Shown here in pieces: positions 43,816 through 51,980 of a DNA stretch of 64,000 nt (positions within the stretch are counted from its first letter, which is position 1; each line of letters opens with the position of its first letter). A program made the translations under genes and the position numbers. The notes beneath the pieces are model-generated. The model was not told the origin of the DNA. It was given only the letters and a program-made list of their open reading frames with translations, and made no database searches. The DNA lies in assembly GCA_036504595.1 (NCBI GenBank), contig DASXUX010000022.1, positions 62,001 through 126,000 of the forward strand, in the 5' to 3' direction. Source of the stretch: DASXUX01 sp036504595. GTDB taxonomy: Bacteria; Planctomycetota; SZUA-567; H5-PLA8.

Positions 43816-46368
43816 TTATTGAGCATCCTTGTGGATGGAGATGTTGTCGAACTTCGCCCAGTGTATCGCGGGGGTCGCGGATGGAAGCGCATAATGGACG
43901 AAGCCGATTTCATAGTCGGGTTTCATTTTTGGGAGCGTGATTGTCTTTACCTGTTTCCAATCCTTGCCGTCCTTCGAAATAAACGCTGAAAGCTCCGCGC
44001 CTTTGCGGGTCAGCTTGAACCATTTCGAAGCGCGGCCGACGTCACCGGAGGGTTGATTGCCGGCGCCGTTGATCATTGTGCTGTCGCAATGACGTGTTGC
44101 GCCATCGGCGGAAGCCAGCAGCGCGATGTATGGAATCTGCGCGCCGCCGAGGGGTTCGCCCGGGCGGGCGTTCAGGTTTTCGCGAAGGATGATTCCGGAG
44201 TACCAGTTGCCGGCGGATTCAAGGCGCGTACCGTCCGGCAGCGCTTGGTTGGAGGTGAGGCCGGCCAGGTGCGCAACCAGCGTGATGTCGCCTTTGTGAG
44301 GACGGGTCAGCAGCCCCATCGATTCGCCGACAATCGTGACGCTGCCGTCTTCGGTCGCGCTGTTCATCGGGTAGAGATGGTGCTCCAGAGAGGTGAGCTG
44401 CATGCCATTCTCGTCCGTCGCGCGAGCCGGCGTCGTGTCGCTAACGACGAGCGCAGGACTGTCCACGGTGCGATTGTCATCGAGCACCGCTCGGGCACGA
44501 ACGATTTTGTTTGCGCCACCCCAGATCGGTGCGCTCAAGCGCTCTTCTGGCTTGTCCGTCGCGGCCAGGAAGTAGTCGGCGGAAGTGGCGCCCTGCTGTG
44601 AGTAGTAATCGAACTGATCGTTCACGGCATAATATTCAACGCGCTTCAGCTTGCCCGTGAAACCAGTCAGGCGGCTGGAGAGTTCCAGCCGAATTCCATT
44701 TACAATGCGTGCTTCGACCGTGAGCGCGGGCTCCTTCTCCGCAGCAGCGTGGGCAAACGCCGTTCCGGGTACGGGCGTCGTGGCGAAGCCGGGGCCGGAC
44801 CAGGTCATCTGCAGGAAGTCGTCGGCCTGCATGAAGCGTCCCTGGCCGTGATAGTAGGCCACCAACAGCGGATAGAGGCCGGCTTTGAGTGGAGCGGTGC
44901 CTGTGTGCCGAGCTATTGAATGGTTGCCGTCCGCGTCGATCACTGTCTTGTTTGCGAGCGCCATTTTCGCTCCGCTGGCGGCCACCAGATTAAACGTGTA
45001 AAGGCCGTCCGTCGGGACGCGCAGGCTGCCGTCGAATTGGAACGCGTAGCCGTTTCGGCGCAGGCGTGGGGTGATATCCGGCGCAGCGGTGGTGCCGCTG
45101 CGTTTTGGGGTCAGCTTTGCGAAATCCGGCAGCGCCGTCCATGTTTCAGCTTTTTCGGATTCATAGTAGCGGTACGAAAGGCCGGCGTGGAGGTTCTGTT
45201 CGGCGCTGGGAGTCAGCGGCACGCTGGGCGTAACGGCGCAGCGTGCTTCAGGCGACGTCTGGTTGCAGATGTCGCGCAAAGTCATGCGGACGCTGATCTC
45301 GCCCTGAGGGGCGGCGGGCAACGCGATGTTGCATTGACGGGCTTCGGGATCGTTCTCGGCGGCCTTGGCGATGCAGTTCGCTCCGTCAAACACCTCGATG
45401 GAGTAACCGAGTTGCGGTGACGACTTCGAATCGACGCTCCAGCGCACGACCAGTTGGTTGCCCATGCGTTCGGCGGACACTGCTTCTATTTTTGCAGCGT
45501 CGAAGAAGTCGGGCTTTTCCGGTTGTTGCAGCGTGAACTTTTCGGTGACCACGGGAGTCAGTTTCGGCTTCTTGGTCTCGGGATCGATCGGGTTCTTTGT
45601 TGTTTCGAGCGTGATGCTGCGGTTGTTCTCTCCGGGAGTCAGGCGAATGCCGTCTGCCTTGTGGCTGAACGCGGAAAAGGCAGGCTTTGAGGTCCACTGG
45701 CCGTTGCAGAAGACGTAGCTGTTGCGGAACTCGGCGGCGACTTTGTCGGGAGCCTGGCCTCCAAAGTACTCCATGAAGCCGCCCATGTCGTTGAAGCCGG
45801 TCAACTCCGCCGGAAACTTGAACGTGGCGAGATGAGACCACTCGCCGGTTTCAAGGCTTTTCATCCACACGCCGGCATAACCCAGGTGCGGCACGGGGGT
45901 GGCTGGCGTCCAGACGCGGTGGACGAAACGATACCACTGCCCGGGCTGGAATTTGTCATTCGGCCAGTGACCTTTGATTCCGCCGGAAGAACCTTCCCAG
46001 GTTGAACGCTGCCAGCCCATGTAGGGGCCGGCATGGACGAAATCGATGCCGCTCGTCGGCGCGCCTTTGCCGCCCATTTGCCAGGAGGCGAACTGGATGA
46101 GCTGTTTGGCATCCGTGCCCGTGTCGCTCACGATGCCGCCGTAATACGGAGCGGTCCAGCCTTCCTTTGAGAAACTGTGGTTTGGGTAGGTGGCGATGTA
46201 AATCTGCTTCGTCCAATACGGGTAGCGCACATCGAAAATAATGCACTCCTTGGCTTCGTGTGAGGATGCGACCAGAGAGTAATAGCTTGCGCGGGCCGGC
46301 AGCGGCCAGAAGACAGCGCTCAGTGCGAGCAGACCGATCGCGACGAGAAAGAGGTAAAGAGTTTTCAC
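43816..46368 (-). CDS. Secreted DUF3472 / PA14 protein
   Basis: An 850-residue protein starting at GTG that overlaps the CutC stop (GTGA). A signal peptide occupies residues 1-28. The first 230 residues, with E-G-W-T-A-P-Y-Y-G-G-I and F-A-S-W-Q-M-G-G, match DUF3472. The central region from about 400 (L-H-A-G-L-S-Y-R-Y-Y-E through G-L-Y-T-F-N) is a PA14 carbohydrate-binding domain. The C-terminal 200 residues are a concanavalin-like domain. Such proteins are usually found with glycan-degrading enzymes, as here with the sulfatase next door. No catalytic residues are evident. Confidence 0.78.
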   Translation of the reverse strand: MKTLYLFLVAIGLLALSAVFWPLPARASYYSLVASSHEAKECIIFDVRYPYWTKQIYIATYPNHSFSKEGWTAPYYGGIVSDTGTDAKQLIQFASWQMGGKGAPTSGIDFVHAGPYMGWQRSTWEGSSGGIKGHWPNDKFQPGQWYRFVHRVWTPATPVPHLGYAGVWMKSLETGEWSHLATFKFPAELTGFNDMGGFMEYFGGQAPDKVAAEFRNSYVFCNGQWTSKPAFSAFSHKADGIRLTPGENNRSITLETTKNPIDPETKKPKLTPVVTEKFTLQQPEKPDFFDAAKIEAVSAERMGNQLVVRWSVDSKSSPQLGYSIEVFDGANCIAKAAENDPEARQCNIALPAAPQGEISVRMTLRDICNQTSPEARCAVTPSVPLTPSAEQNLHAGLSYRYYESEKAETWTALPDFAKLTPKRSGTTAAPDITPRLRRNGYAFQFDGSLRVPTDGLYTFNLVAASGAKMALANKTVIDADGNHSIARHTGTAPLKAGLYPLLVAYYHGQGRFMQADDFLQMTWSGPGFATTPVPGTAFAHAAAEKEPALTVEARIVNGIRLELSSRLTGFTGKLKRVEYYAVNDQFDYYSQQGATSADYFLAATDKPEERLSAPIWGGANKIVRARAVLDDNRTVDSPALVVSDTTPARATDENGMQLTSLEHHLYPMNSATEDGSVTIVGESMGLLTRPHKGDITLVAHLAGLTSNQALPDGTRLESAGNWYSGIILRENLNARPGEPLGGAQIPYIALLASADGATRHCDSTMINGAGNQPSGDVGRASKWFKLTRKGAELSAFISKDGKDWKQVKTITLPKMKPDYEIGFVHYALPSATPAIHWAKFDNISIHKDAQ

Positions 46369-47087
46369 TGCCGTTTTTCTCCTGGAAAGGATGCTCTTTC
46401 GGTCAGACCGGCGCTATCGGTGTGCAGCGCCGCGCGCAGCTCTCGGACTTTTGCGGCATCAACGCGGCCATTGGAACGCGCGGCCGAGCCGAAATGATAG
46501 GCGTGGGCGTTCACTTGCGAAATCAGTTCGGGAATTTCCAGCAGCCGCAGACTTCCGGCTGCGACGAAGTTTATTTGTGAGCCAAACGCCGCGACCCACT
46601 GCGCTAGCTGTTGACGGCTGTCCCATGCGGTTGCGGCTGCGCCGGCCGTCAGCACACGTTTAATTCCCAGCTTCGTTAACGCATCCAGTGCATCTTCGGG
46701 ATTCAGGCTGCGGTCGAGCGCGCGATGAACCGTGACGGGCGCCGGCAGTGCGGCCGCTTGTACTTTCGCGATGAGCGCCAGGTCAAGGCGGTGTTGCCGG
46801 TCCCACGCGCCAAAGACGATGCTCTTTATCTTCAGTTTCGAGAGACGCGAGCAATCCTCAATGATGCGGTCGATGTCAGCGGCGGAGTAGTGGAAACTTT
46901 CGGCATGCGGCCGCACGAGGACGTGAACGTCGATCCGCACCGCTCGAACGACAGCCTCGACCATCTCAATGGGCGGGGTCGTTCCGCCGACTGCCAGGTT
47001 GACGGAAACCTCCACGCTATCCGCGCCGCCCTCTTCTGCGCGCAGCGCCTCCTCTAGCGATGTGACGGCGATCTCCAGCTTCGGCAT
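46365..47087 (-). CDS. cutC: CutC-family protein
   Basis: A 240-residue TIM-barrel protein. The motif A-E-E-G-G-A-D-S-V-E-V-S-V-N-L followed by G-G-T-T-P-P, and V-L-V-R-P near residue 55, are diagnostic. CutC was linked to copper homeostasis, although its biochemical activity is disputed. It is the first gene of the minus-strand directon and overlaps the DUF3472 gene by four bases. This location beside glycan genes does not suggest a copper function here. Confidence 0.92.
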   Translation of the reverse strand: MPKLEIAVTSLEEALRAEEGGADSVEVSVNLAVGGTTPPIEMVEAVVRAVRIDVHVLVRPHAESFHYSAADIDRIIEDCSRLSKLKIKSIVFGAWDRQHRLDLALIAKVQAAALPAPVTVHRALDRSLNPEDALDALTKLGIKRVLTAGAAATAWDSRQQLAQWVAAFGSQINFVAAGSLRLLEIPELISQVNAHAYHFGSAARSNGRVDAAKVRELRAALHTDSAGLTERASFPGEKRQ

Positions 47088-47232
47088 GTTCAGGATATTG
47101 ACACAAGCCGGGGCGCAAGCACAGAGCAGTTTTATTGGGTGTGTGCGCGAGTGGGCTCGCAGATTTGTTTCTCAAAGTCGACGAGTTTCAGATTCGGTGT
47201 AGCATGTTGCGATCGGCTCTTGGAGACACTCT

Positions 47233-48204
47233 GTGGTTCGAATGTTTTTGCATTTCAGCGCAGCGATTTTGTTCCTCACGAACGCTTTGGTGAACGGCGG
47301 GGAGGCGGCAGTCGTGGAGTCCGATACCAAACTCGAGGCCCTCAAAGCACGTGTCGGTAAACTGGCGGTAGAAAACGAATCTGTCGTTCTCGATGCGCTG
47401 CTTCGCGCGGGGAAGAACGCGGATGGCATTCTCTCGGCGCTGGAATCATCGGCCGGCGAGGAGCGCGTAGGCTTGGCGTTCCTGATCGCGAACATGCCAC
47501 TTCGAGATCTGAAGGAGCTATCTGGAGAGCGATTGGCGGAGGAGGTTCGCCTTGCATACCGCGCACGCGACGGCGCGCCGTGGAAAGGCAGCATTCCTGC
47601 CGACATTTTTTTGAACGATGTGCTCGCCTATGCCAGCCTGGACGAGGCGCGCGATCCGTGGCGAAAGGATTTCTTCGATCGTTTCAGTGCGCGAGCGTGG
47701 GCGTGCAAGAGCCCTGGCGAAGCGGCCGTGAAGCTCAACTCCGAGATCTTTAGAGAAGTGAACGTCCAGTATCATGCGACCAAGCGGCCCAAGCCGAACC
47801 AGAGTCCCGCCGAAAGCATGAAGGCCGGCTTTGCTTCCTGCACGGGCCTCTCGGTGCTGCTGGTGGATGCCTGCCGCGCGTGCGGCATTCCTGCGCGCAT
47901 TGCGGGAATTCCAGCCTGGAAAGATGGCAAAGGCGATGCGCAAGGCCGGCACGGCGGCAATCATTCCTGGGTTGAGGTGTGGGATGGCTGCTGGCATTAC
48001 CTGGGTGCGTCGGAGCCGTCGGAATTGGACAAGACCTGGTTCTCTGGGAAGACGCAGGGGCCTGCCGTCGATGCGGCCATTCCAATCCACCGCATCTACG
48101 CGACTTCGTTTCGGAAAACCGGAGTGGCGTATCCGTTGCCGTGGGCTCCGGAGATTGACTGGGTCTCGGCCGTTGACGTGACGCGCGTGTATCAAGCGCC
48201 GTAA
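47233..48204 (+). CDS. Secreted transglutaminase-like protein
   Basis: A 323-residue exported protein. GTG at 47233 is preceded by GGAG at 7 bases; an ATG at 47242 has no such site. The transglutaminase-like core has the cysteine in A-S-C-T-G-L-S, the histidine in G-N-H-S-W-V-E-V-W and an aspartate in the following W-H-Y-L-G-A-S-E region. Bacterial members of this fold are mostly cysteine peptidases. The gene is alone on the plus strand between minus-strand directons, so it is a single-gene unit. Confidence 0.85.
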   Translation: MVRMFLHFSAAILFLTNALVNGGEAAVVESDTKLEALKARVGKLAVENESVVLDALLRAGKNADGILSALESSAGEERVGLAFLIANMPLRDLKELSGERLAEEVRLAYRARDGAPWKGSIPADIFLNDVLAYASLDEARDPWRKDFFDRFSARAWACKSPGEAAVKLNSEIFREVNVQYHATKRPKPNQSPAESMKAGFASCTGLSVLLVDACRACGIPARIAGIPAWKDGKGDAQGRHGGNHSWVEVWDGCWHYLGASEPSELDKTWFSGKTQGPAVDAAIPIHRIYATSFRKTGVAYPLPWAPEIDWVSAVDVTRVYQAP

Positions 48205-48210
48205 CGAGAG

Positions 48211-48259
48211 CGCCCCCTCACCCCTAACCCCTCTCCCTCGCGGGGGAGAGGGGGACCGG
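48211..48259. terminator. CCCCTCACCC-type hairpin between convergent genes
   Basis: CCTCTCCC and GGGAGAGG pair round TCGCGG, preceded by CCCCCTCACCCCTAACC. It stands between the ends of the transglutaminase-like and HzsA-related genes and could end transcripts from both sides. It is nearly the same as 42274-42320. Confidence 0.55.
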
Positions 48260-48316
48260 AGCAGCGGCTTCGGCGCCCGCACTGCGGACGGCAGGTCGGA
48301 TGCCTGCGGTACTCTG

Positions 48317-51300
48317 CTATTTCTCGGCCGTCATGTCTTTGGCGAGGAGCTCTTCGATGGCCTTGCGCTCAAGATCCTGTTGGAGCTTGCGCTTCTTGTC
48401 GAGTCGTTCGTGGCGCTGCATGTCGTCGGCGGACCAGGCATTGGCCTCCAGGTAATCGCCGCAATAGGGAACGGCCAGATCCACCCAAGCGGCGATCTTG
48501 TCGAGCTCCTCTCTAGAGAGCGTGACCTTGTAATGGCCGCCGGTGAGCAGCGTCATGAGTTTGCTCTTCGCGGCTCCAGTTAAATAGGGCGACTGCAACG
48601 GCGGTGCGGACTGCGCGTTGATCCAAGTGATCAGATCGTTTTGATGGCCACCGGCCCAGTTTCGCCCGGACGGATCGATCTGCGCCTGCGTCAGCGCCAG
48701 ATACGCGTCGCTCCATTTGCGCTTGGCGGGCACATCCAGTGTCTCTGTGCCAAGCAAACTGAACGAATGCGGCTGGTCAGCGTTGCCAGCGATAGCCGAC
48801 GCGGGGGCAAAGGCAACGCCCACATCCACCCACAGGTCGCGCGAATGCGTGCAGTGAACCGCCAGCAGATTGGAACCTTTCTTCAGCGCGGCGAGCGCCT
48901 CCTTTGAGAGCGGAAAGATGGGATAGCGGCGGTCGCCGCCGCGAATTTTGCAGGCCAGCACGCCGTTAAGATAAATTTCGGCATCGTCCTGGTGGCCCAC
49001 GCGAAGCAAGACCTTGCCAGTTGCGGGGTCTTTGCTCATCTCGAACGTGCGCCGCATCCACACGTCAGTGCCAGTAACTTTTGTCACGGTTTCTCGTACG
49101 CCCAGCGGCGCTTTGCCGGTTTTCCACTGCGTGATCGAGAACTCCGGGCGCTCCCAACCTGCTGGGGGATTTTCGGCCGCGTATTGCCACTCGGCGCCAA
49201 CGGGAGAGATGGTCTCACAGGTATCGTTACGGATCGTTCCAAGCGGGAGCGTGGTGCTCCGGTCGTCATGGCAGCAGACGCAGCGCTTGTCGAGAATCGG
49301 CTGGACTTCCTTCACGAAGCTGAAGCCGCGCGCCGGGCCATAGAACGGCTGCAGCTTTTGCGCGCCGGCTTTGAAGGCGTACGTCGATTTTGTCGGCGGC
49401 AGGGGCGTGGCGCTCTTGTTTTCGTGGCAGCCGACACACGAAGCGCTCTCACCGGGCTGCAGCGTGGACCAGCTTCGCATGCTCTGGACCATATAGTTCT
49501 TCTCATCGAGCGCCTGGAAATACAGCGGCGTGCGCGCGGGGACTTCAAAGAAGGCGGAGCCATCTTCGTAGACCGTTGCGTCGCCCAGCACGATCTTCGG
49601 ATCCCAGCAGCCGTGGCCGATCGCCACCGGCGTCGAGACGAACGCGCCGCCGGCCGGGCCGCCGTTTCCGTTGCCACCGACCAGAGCGAGCCGGTAGTCG
49701 AGCGCAATCACGCGCAGTTTCTTGATGGTTCCACGTGGAATGCCGGCGAGGCCCGGACCGGTGTAGACGTCTTGCATGTAATACGTGGCGCTCGTCTTGC
49801 GGTAATCCACCAGGCTGGGACGGACGGGGGGCTTGCTGCGCGGGGCCAGCGGAACGGACTGGTTGCAGGAAATCTTCGGATCCGCGACGAGCAGTTCGCG
49901 GCGGCCGTCGAGATCCATAAAGTAGAGCCCGAACAGGACCGGCTGACGGTCCCAGCCGTGGGGCGCGAAGGTTACCAGGAACTCCTTTTCTGAAAGCGGG
50001 TACGGATACTGCCAGAGCTCGCCATCCTGGCCGTAGGCATCAACGTGGATCGCCGGCGTATCGCGAACCGGCGCGATGAGCTGCACGCCGGAGTTTTCCT
50101 GCTGGCCTTTGTCGTTGTCCACCAGGATCAGCTTGCCGGTCTGGCGGCTGTGATGGCCGGACGCGACGGCGACGAGCTTGTTTGAGCCAGGAATCGGCCG
50201 GGCGTGCAGGATTGTCGTGGGGAACCAGGAGTTGTTGCCGTAGAACTCCGTCTGCGATGTGCCGTCAGCATTCATCTGCATCAGGCCCTGCACGTAGACC
50301 TGGCCGCGGTCGTTGTATTCCCAACGCGTGTAGACGACGCGGCCGTCATTGAGCACCTGGGGGAAATTGGTGTGGACCTGGTCGTAGCCGAGGCGGCGCA
50401 GGTATTTGCCGTCCTTGTTGCAGGTGTACAGATTGCTGACTTCCGTCGTGTAGCAGTCCACCGTCTGCACACAGCGGGTTGAGTTGAACACAATATCGCC
50501 GTTGGGCAGATAGACGCCTTCGTAATCCGCGTAGCCGAGGCCGTCGGTAAGCTGCCGGGTTTTTCCACTGCTGACTTCCATCTCATACAGGTGATAGTCA
50601 TCTTTCCGGTCTGATTTCTTCCATGCGAAGAGGATGCGCTGGCCGTCGGCCGACACGTCCGGATCGCGGATGACTCCGTTGGGCTCTTCCAGGAGATTGC
50701 GAATGGTGGCGCTCGTGCCGTTGAGTTCCAGCAGGCACAGCGCGGCGCCGGCCATAAAGGTCCGCTCCGATTGCGCGTCGGATTGCGCTTCGGTGTAGGC
50801 GTAATGCGAGCCGCCCATGATATGGTGTTTTGTGAAAACGATCTTTGGATATTTCGCCAGCAGCGGCCGCAGACGGATCTCGCGGCGAACTTCGCAGACT
50901 TTTGCGTAAAGATTGAGCCAGCGCGCGTCGCTCCCGGGAACGTTTGCGGCTGTGAGCTGATTCAGTTCCGTTTTGAACGTGGCGGCTGCACTGCTAGGCA
51001 AGCCAGCAGTGGCACGCGGCCCGAGTTCCTCAATCGCGTGCGCGATCGCTTTCTTCTCAATACTCGCATCCGATTCGGCCTGGAGCAGCACGACAGGGTC
51101 GCTGCCGGCATCTTGCAGCAGCCAATCCGACTCGCGCGGGAAATCGTTTTCGATCTGCTGCCAGTAGAAGTCGTTTCCACGCCGGTCTCGAACTTCGAAG
51201 CGCACTTGGCCGCCCTTGCCGACGATGCCATCGACGCCAATGGTTGCCTCAAAGCGCTTGTACTTGCTGTCCAGCCTGTAGCAGATGGATGCGTTAGCGA

Positions 51301-51769
51301 CGGCCCACAAGCCACGGGTGAACTGCTTCTCGCCGATTTTAAGGGGTCGGTTTTCGCGGCTTTTATCGACGAACATATCGTGCCGGCCGGTGCGAATAAA
51401 GGAGGGCTTGAGCGTGCCCAGCAGCGTTTCTTTGCCCTCGGCGTCAATGAGTTTCGCATCCGCCCAGAGGCCGGACTCGCGGTCGTCGCCCTCCCGGCCG
51501 GGCGTAGTGGTCAGCAGCCAGAGCTCCTTGAGTCCGGAGACATCGACGGAGATCGGTAGCGGCGCGTCCTTGCTTTGCAGGATGGCGCCGAGATAGGGCT
51601 TGAAGGCGGCGTCTTTGGGGTTGAGCGCGGCGCGCATGGCGAGGATCGTATCCGACCAGGTTGGCTGCTTGGAATACAAGGACGGCGCCGGCGCAGCACT
51701 GAAGACGGATGCTGTCACGGTGAGTGTTGCAGCAAGGCTGAGCAATAAGCGAGCTTTCGCTGGGCGCAT
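48317..51769 (-). CDS. HzsA-related secreted dihaem protein with NPCBM domain
   Basis: A 1150-residue exported protein; AGGAGG precedes the ATG. Residues 60-220 form an NPCBM-type carbohydrate-binding domain. The middle is a beta-propeller (D-V-S-A-D-G-Q-R-I-L-F, D-G-R-V-V-Y-T-R-W-E-Y-N-D-R-G) of the kind found in the hydrazine synthase alpha subunit. The C-terminal haem region has two C-x-x-C-H motifs, C778-V-G-C-H782 and C830-V-C-C-H834. About 150 residues of a beta-sandwich are then inserted before the last helices. HzsA-like proteins are abundant in planctomycetes and do not imply anammox; no other hydrazine genes are seen. A role in oxidising a sugar-derived substrate is only a guess. 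Confidence 0.85.
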   Translation of the reverse strand: MRPAKARLLLSLAATLTVTASVFSAAPAPSLYSKQPTWSDTILAMRAALNPKDAAFKPYLGAILQSKDAPLPISVDVSGLKELWLLTTTPGREGDDRESGLWADAKLIDAEGKETLLGTLKPSFIRTGRHDMFVDKSRENRPLKIGEKQFTRGLWAVANASICYRLDSKYKRFEATIGVDGIVGKGGQVRFEVRDRRGNDFYWQQIENDFPRESDWLLQDAGSDPVVLLQAESDASIEKKAIAHAIEELGPRATAGLPSSAAATFKTELNQLTAANVPGSDARWLNLYAKVCEVRREIRLRPLLAKYPKIVFTKHHIMGGSHYAYTEAQSDAQSERTFMAGAALCLLELNGTSATIRNLLEEPNGVIRDPDVSADGQRILFAWKKSDRKDDYHLYEMEVSSGKTRQLTDGLGYADYEGVYLPNGDIVFNSTRCVQTVDCYTTEVSNLYTCNKDGKYLRRLGYDQVHTNFPQVLNDGRVVYTRWEYNDRGQVYVQGLMQMNADGTSQTEFYGNNSWFPTTILHARPIPGSNKLVAVASGHHSRQTGKLILVDNDKGQQENSGVQLIAPVRDTPAIHVDAYGQDGELWQYPYPLSEKEFLVTFAPHGWDRQPVLFGLYFMDLDGRRELLVADPKISCNQSVPLAPRSKPPVRPSLVDYRKTSATYYMQDVYTGPGLAGIPRGTIKKLRVIALDYRLALVGGNGNGGPAGGAFVSTPVAIGHGCWDPKIVLGDATVYEDGSAFFEVPARTPLYFQALDEKNYMVQSMRSWSTLQPGESASCVGCHENKSATPLPPTKSTYAFKAGAQKLQPFYGPARGFSFVKEVQPILDKRCVCCHDDRSTTLPLGTIRNDTCETISPVGAEWQYAAENPPAGWERPEFSITQWKTGKAPLGVRETVTKVTGTDVWMRRTFEMSKDPATGKVLLRVGHQDDAEIYLNGVLACKIRGGDRRYPIFPLSKEALAALKKGSNLLAVHCTHSRDLWVDVGVAFAPASAIAGNADQPHSFSLLGTETLDVPAKRKWSDAYLALTQAQIDPSGRNWAGGHQNDLITWINAQSAPPLQSPYLTGAAKSKLMTLLTGGHYKVTLSREELDKIAAWVDLAVPYCGDYLEANAWSADDMQRHERLDKKRKLQQDLERKAIEELLAKDMTAEK

Positions 51770-51855
51770 GAATTGATCCTCCTAAGCTTTTGTTCGATAC
51801 ACCGGACATTATGCCAAAGTTGTGAATTCTGGCGGAAACAGTGCGACTATCGAGA

Positions 51856-51875
51856 TGTAAATACCCATGTTTACA
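51856..51875. promoter_or_regulatory. Possible operator upstream of the HzsA-related gene
   Basis: TGTAAA and TTTACA form a perfect 6-bp inverted repeat with an 8-base spacer, 87 bases upstream of the HzsA-related ATG. This looks like a dimeric repressor or activator site. No regulator gene is in the window. Confidence 0.35.
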
Positions 51876-51933
51876 CGTTTTGCGTGCGCCTCGATGGCGA
51901 AAAAGCAGGTGACCTTAAGCGCCGACAGAAAAC

Positions 51934-51972
51934 CCATCCCCGGCCCCTCCCCGAAACGGGGAGGGAGAACGG
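51934..51972. terminator. C-rich/G-rich hairpin after the phosphatase-superfamily gene
   Basis: CCCCTCCCC pairs with GGGGAGGG round GAAAC, a few bases after the stop of the gene at 51981 on the minus strand. It has no T-run. The stem is like the one at 1334-1370. Confidence 0.5.
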
Positions 51973-51980
51973 CTGCTGAA

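Noticed and set aside
42368..43822. 484-residue open frame on the plus strand
   Set aside because: Antisense to the sulfatase gene, whose catalytic motifs are clear.
48317..51769. Evidence for anammox
   Set aside because: Only an HzsA-related protein is present, a family widespread outside anammox bacteria; no other hydrazine genes.
51808..51836. Sigma-70 promoter before the HzsA-related gene
   Set aside because: CATAAT is present on the minus strand but no acceptable -35 box is at 16-18 bases.
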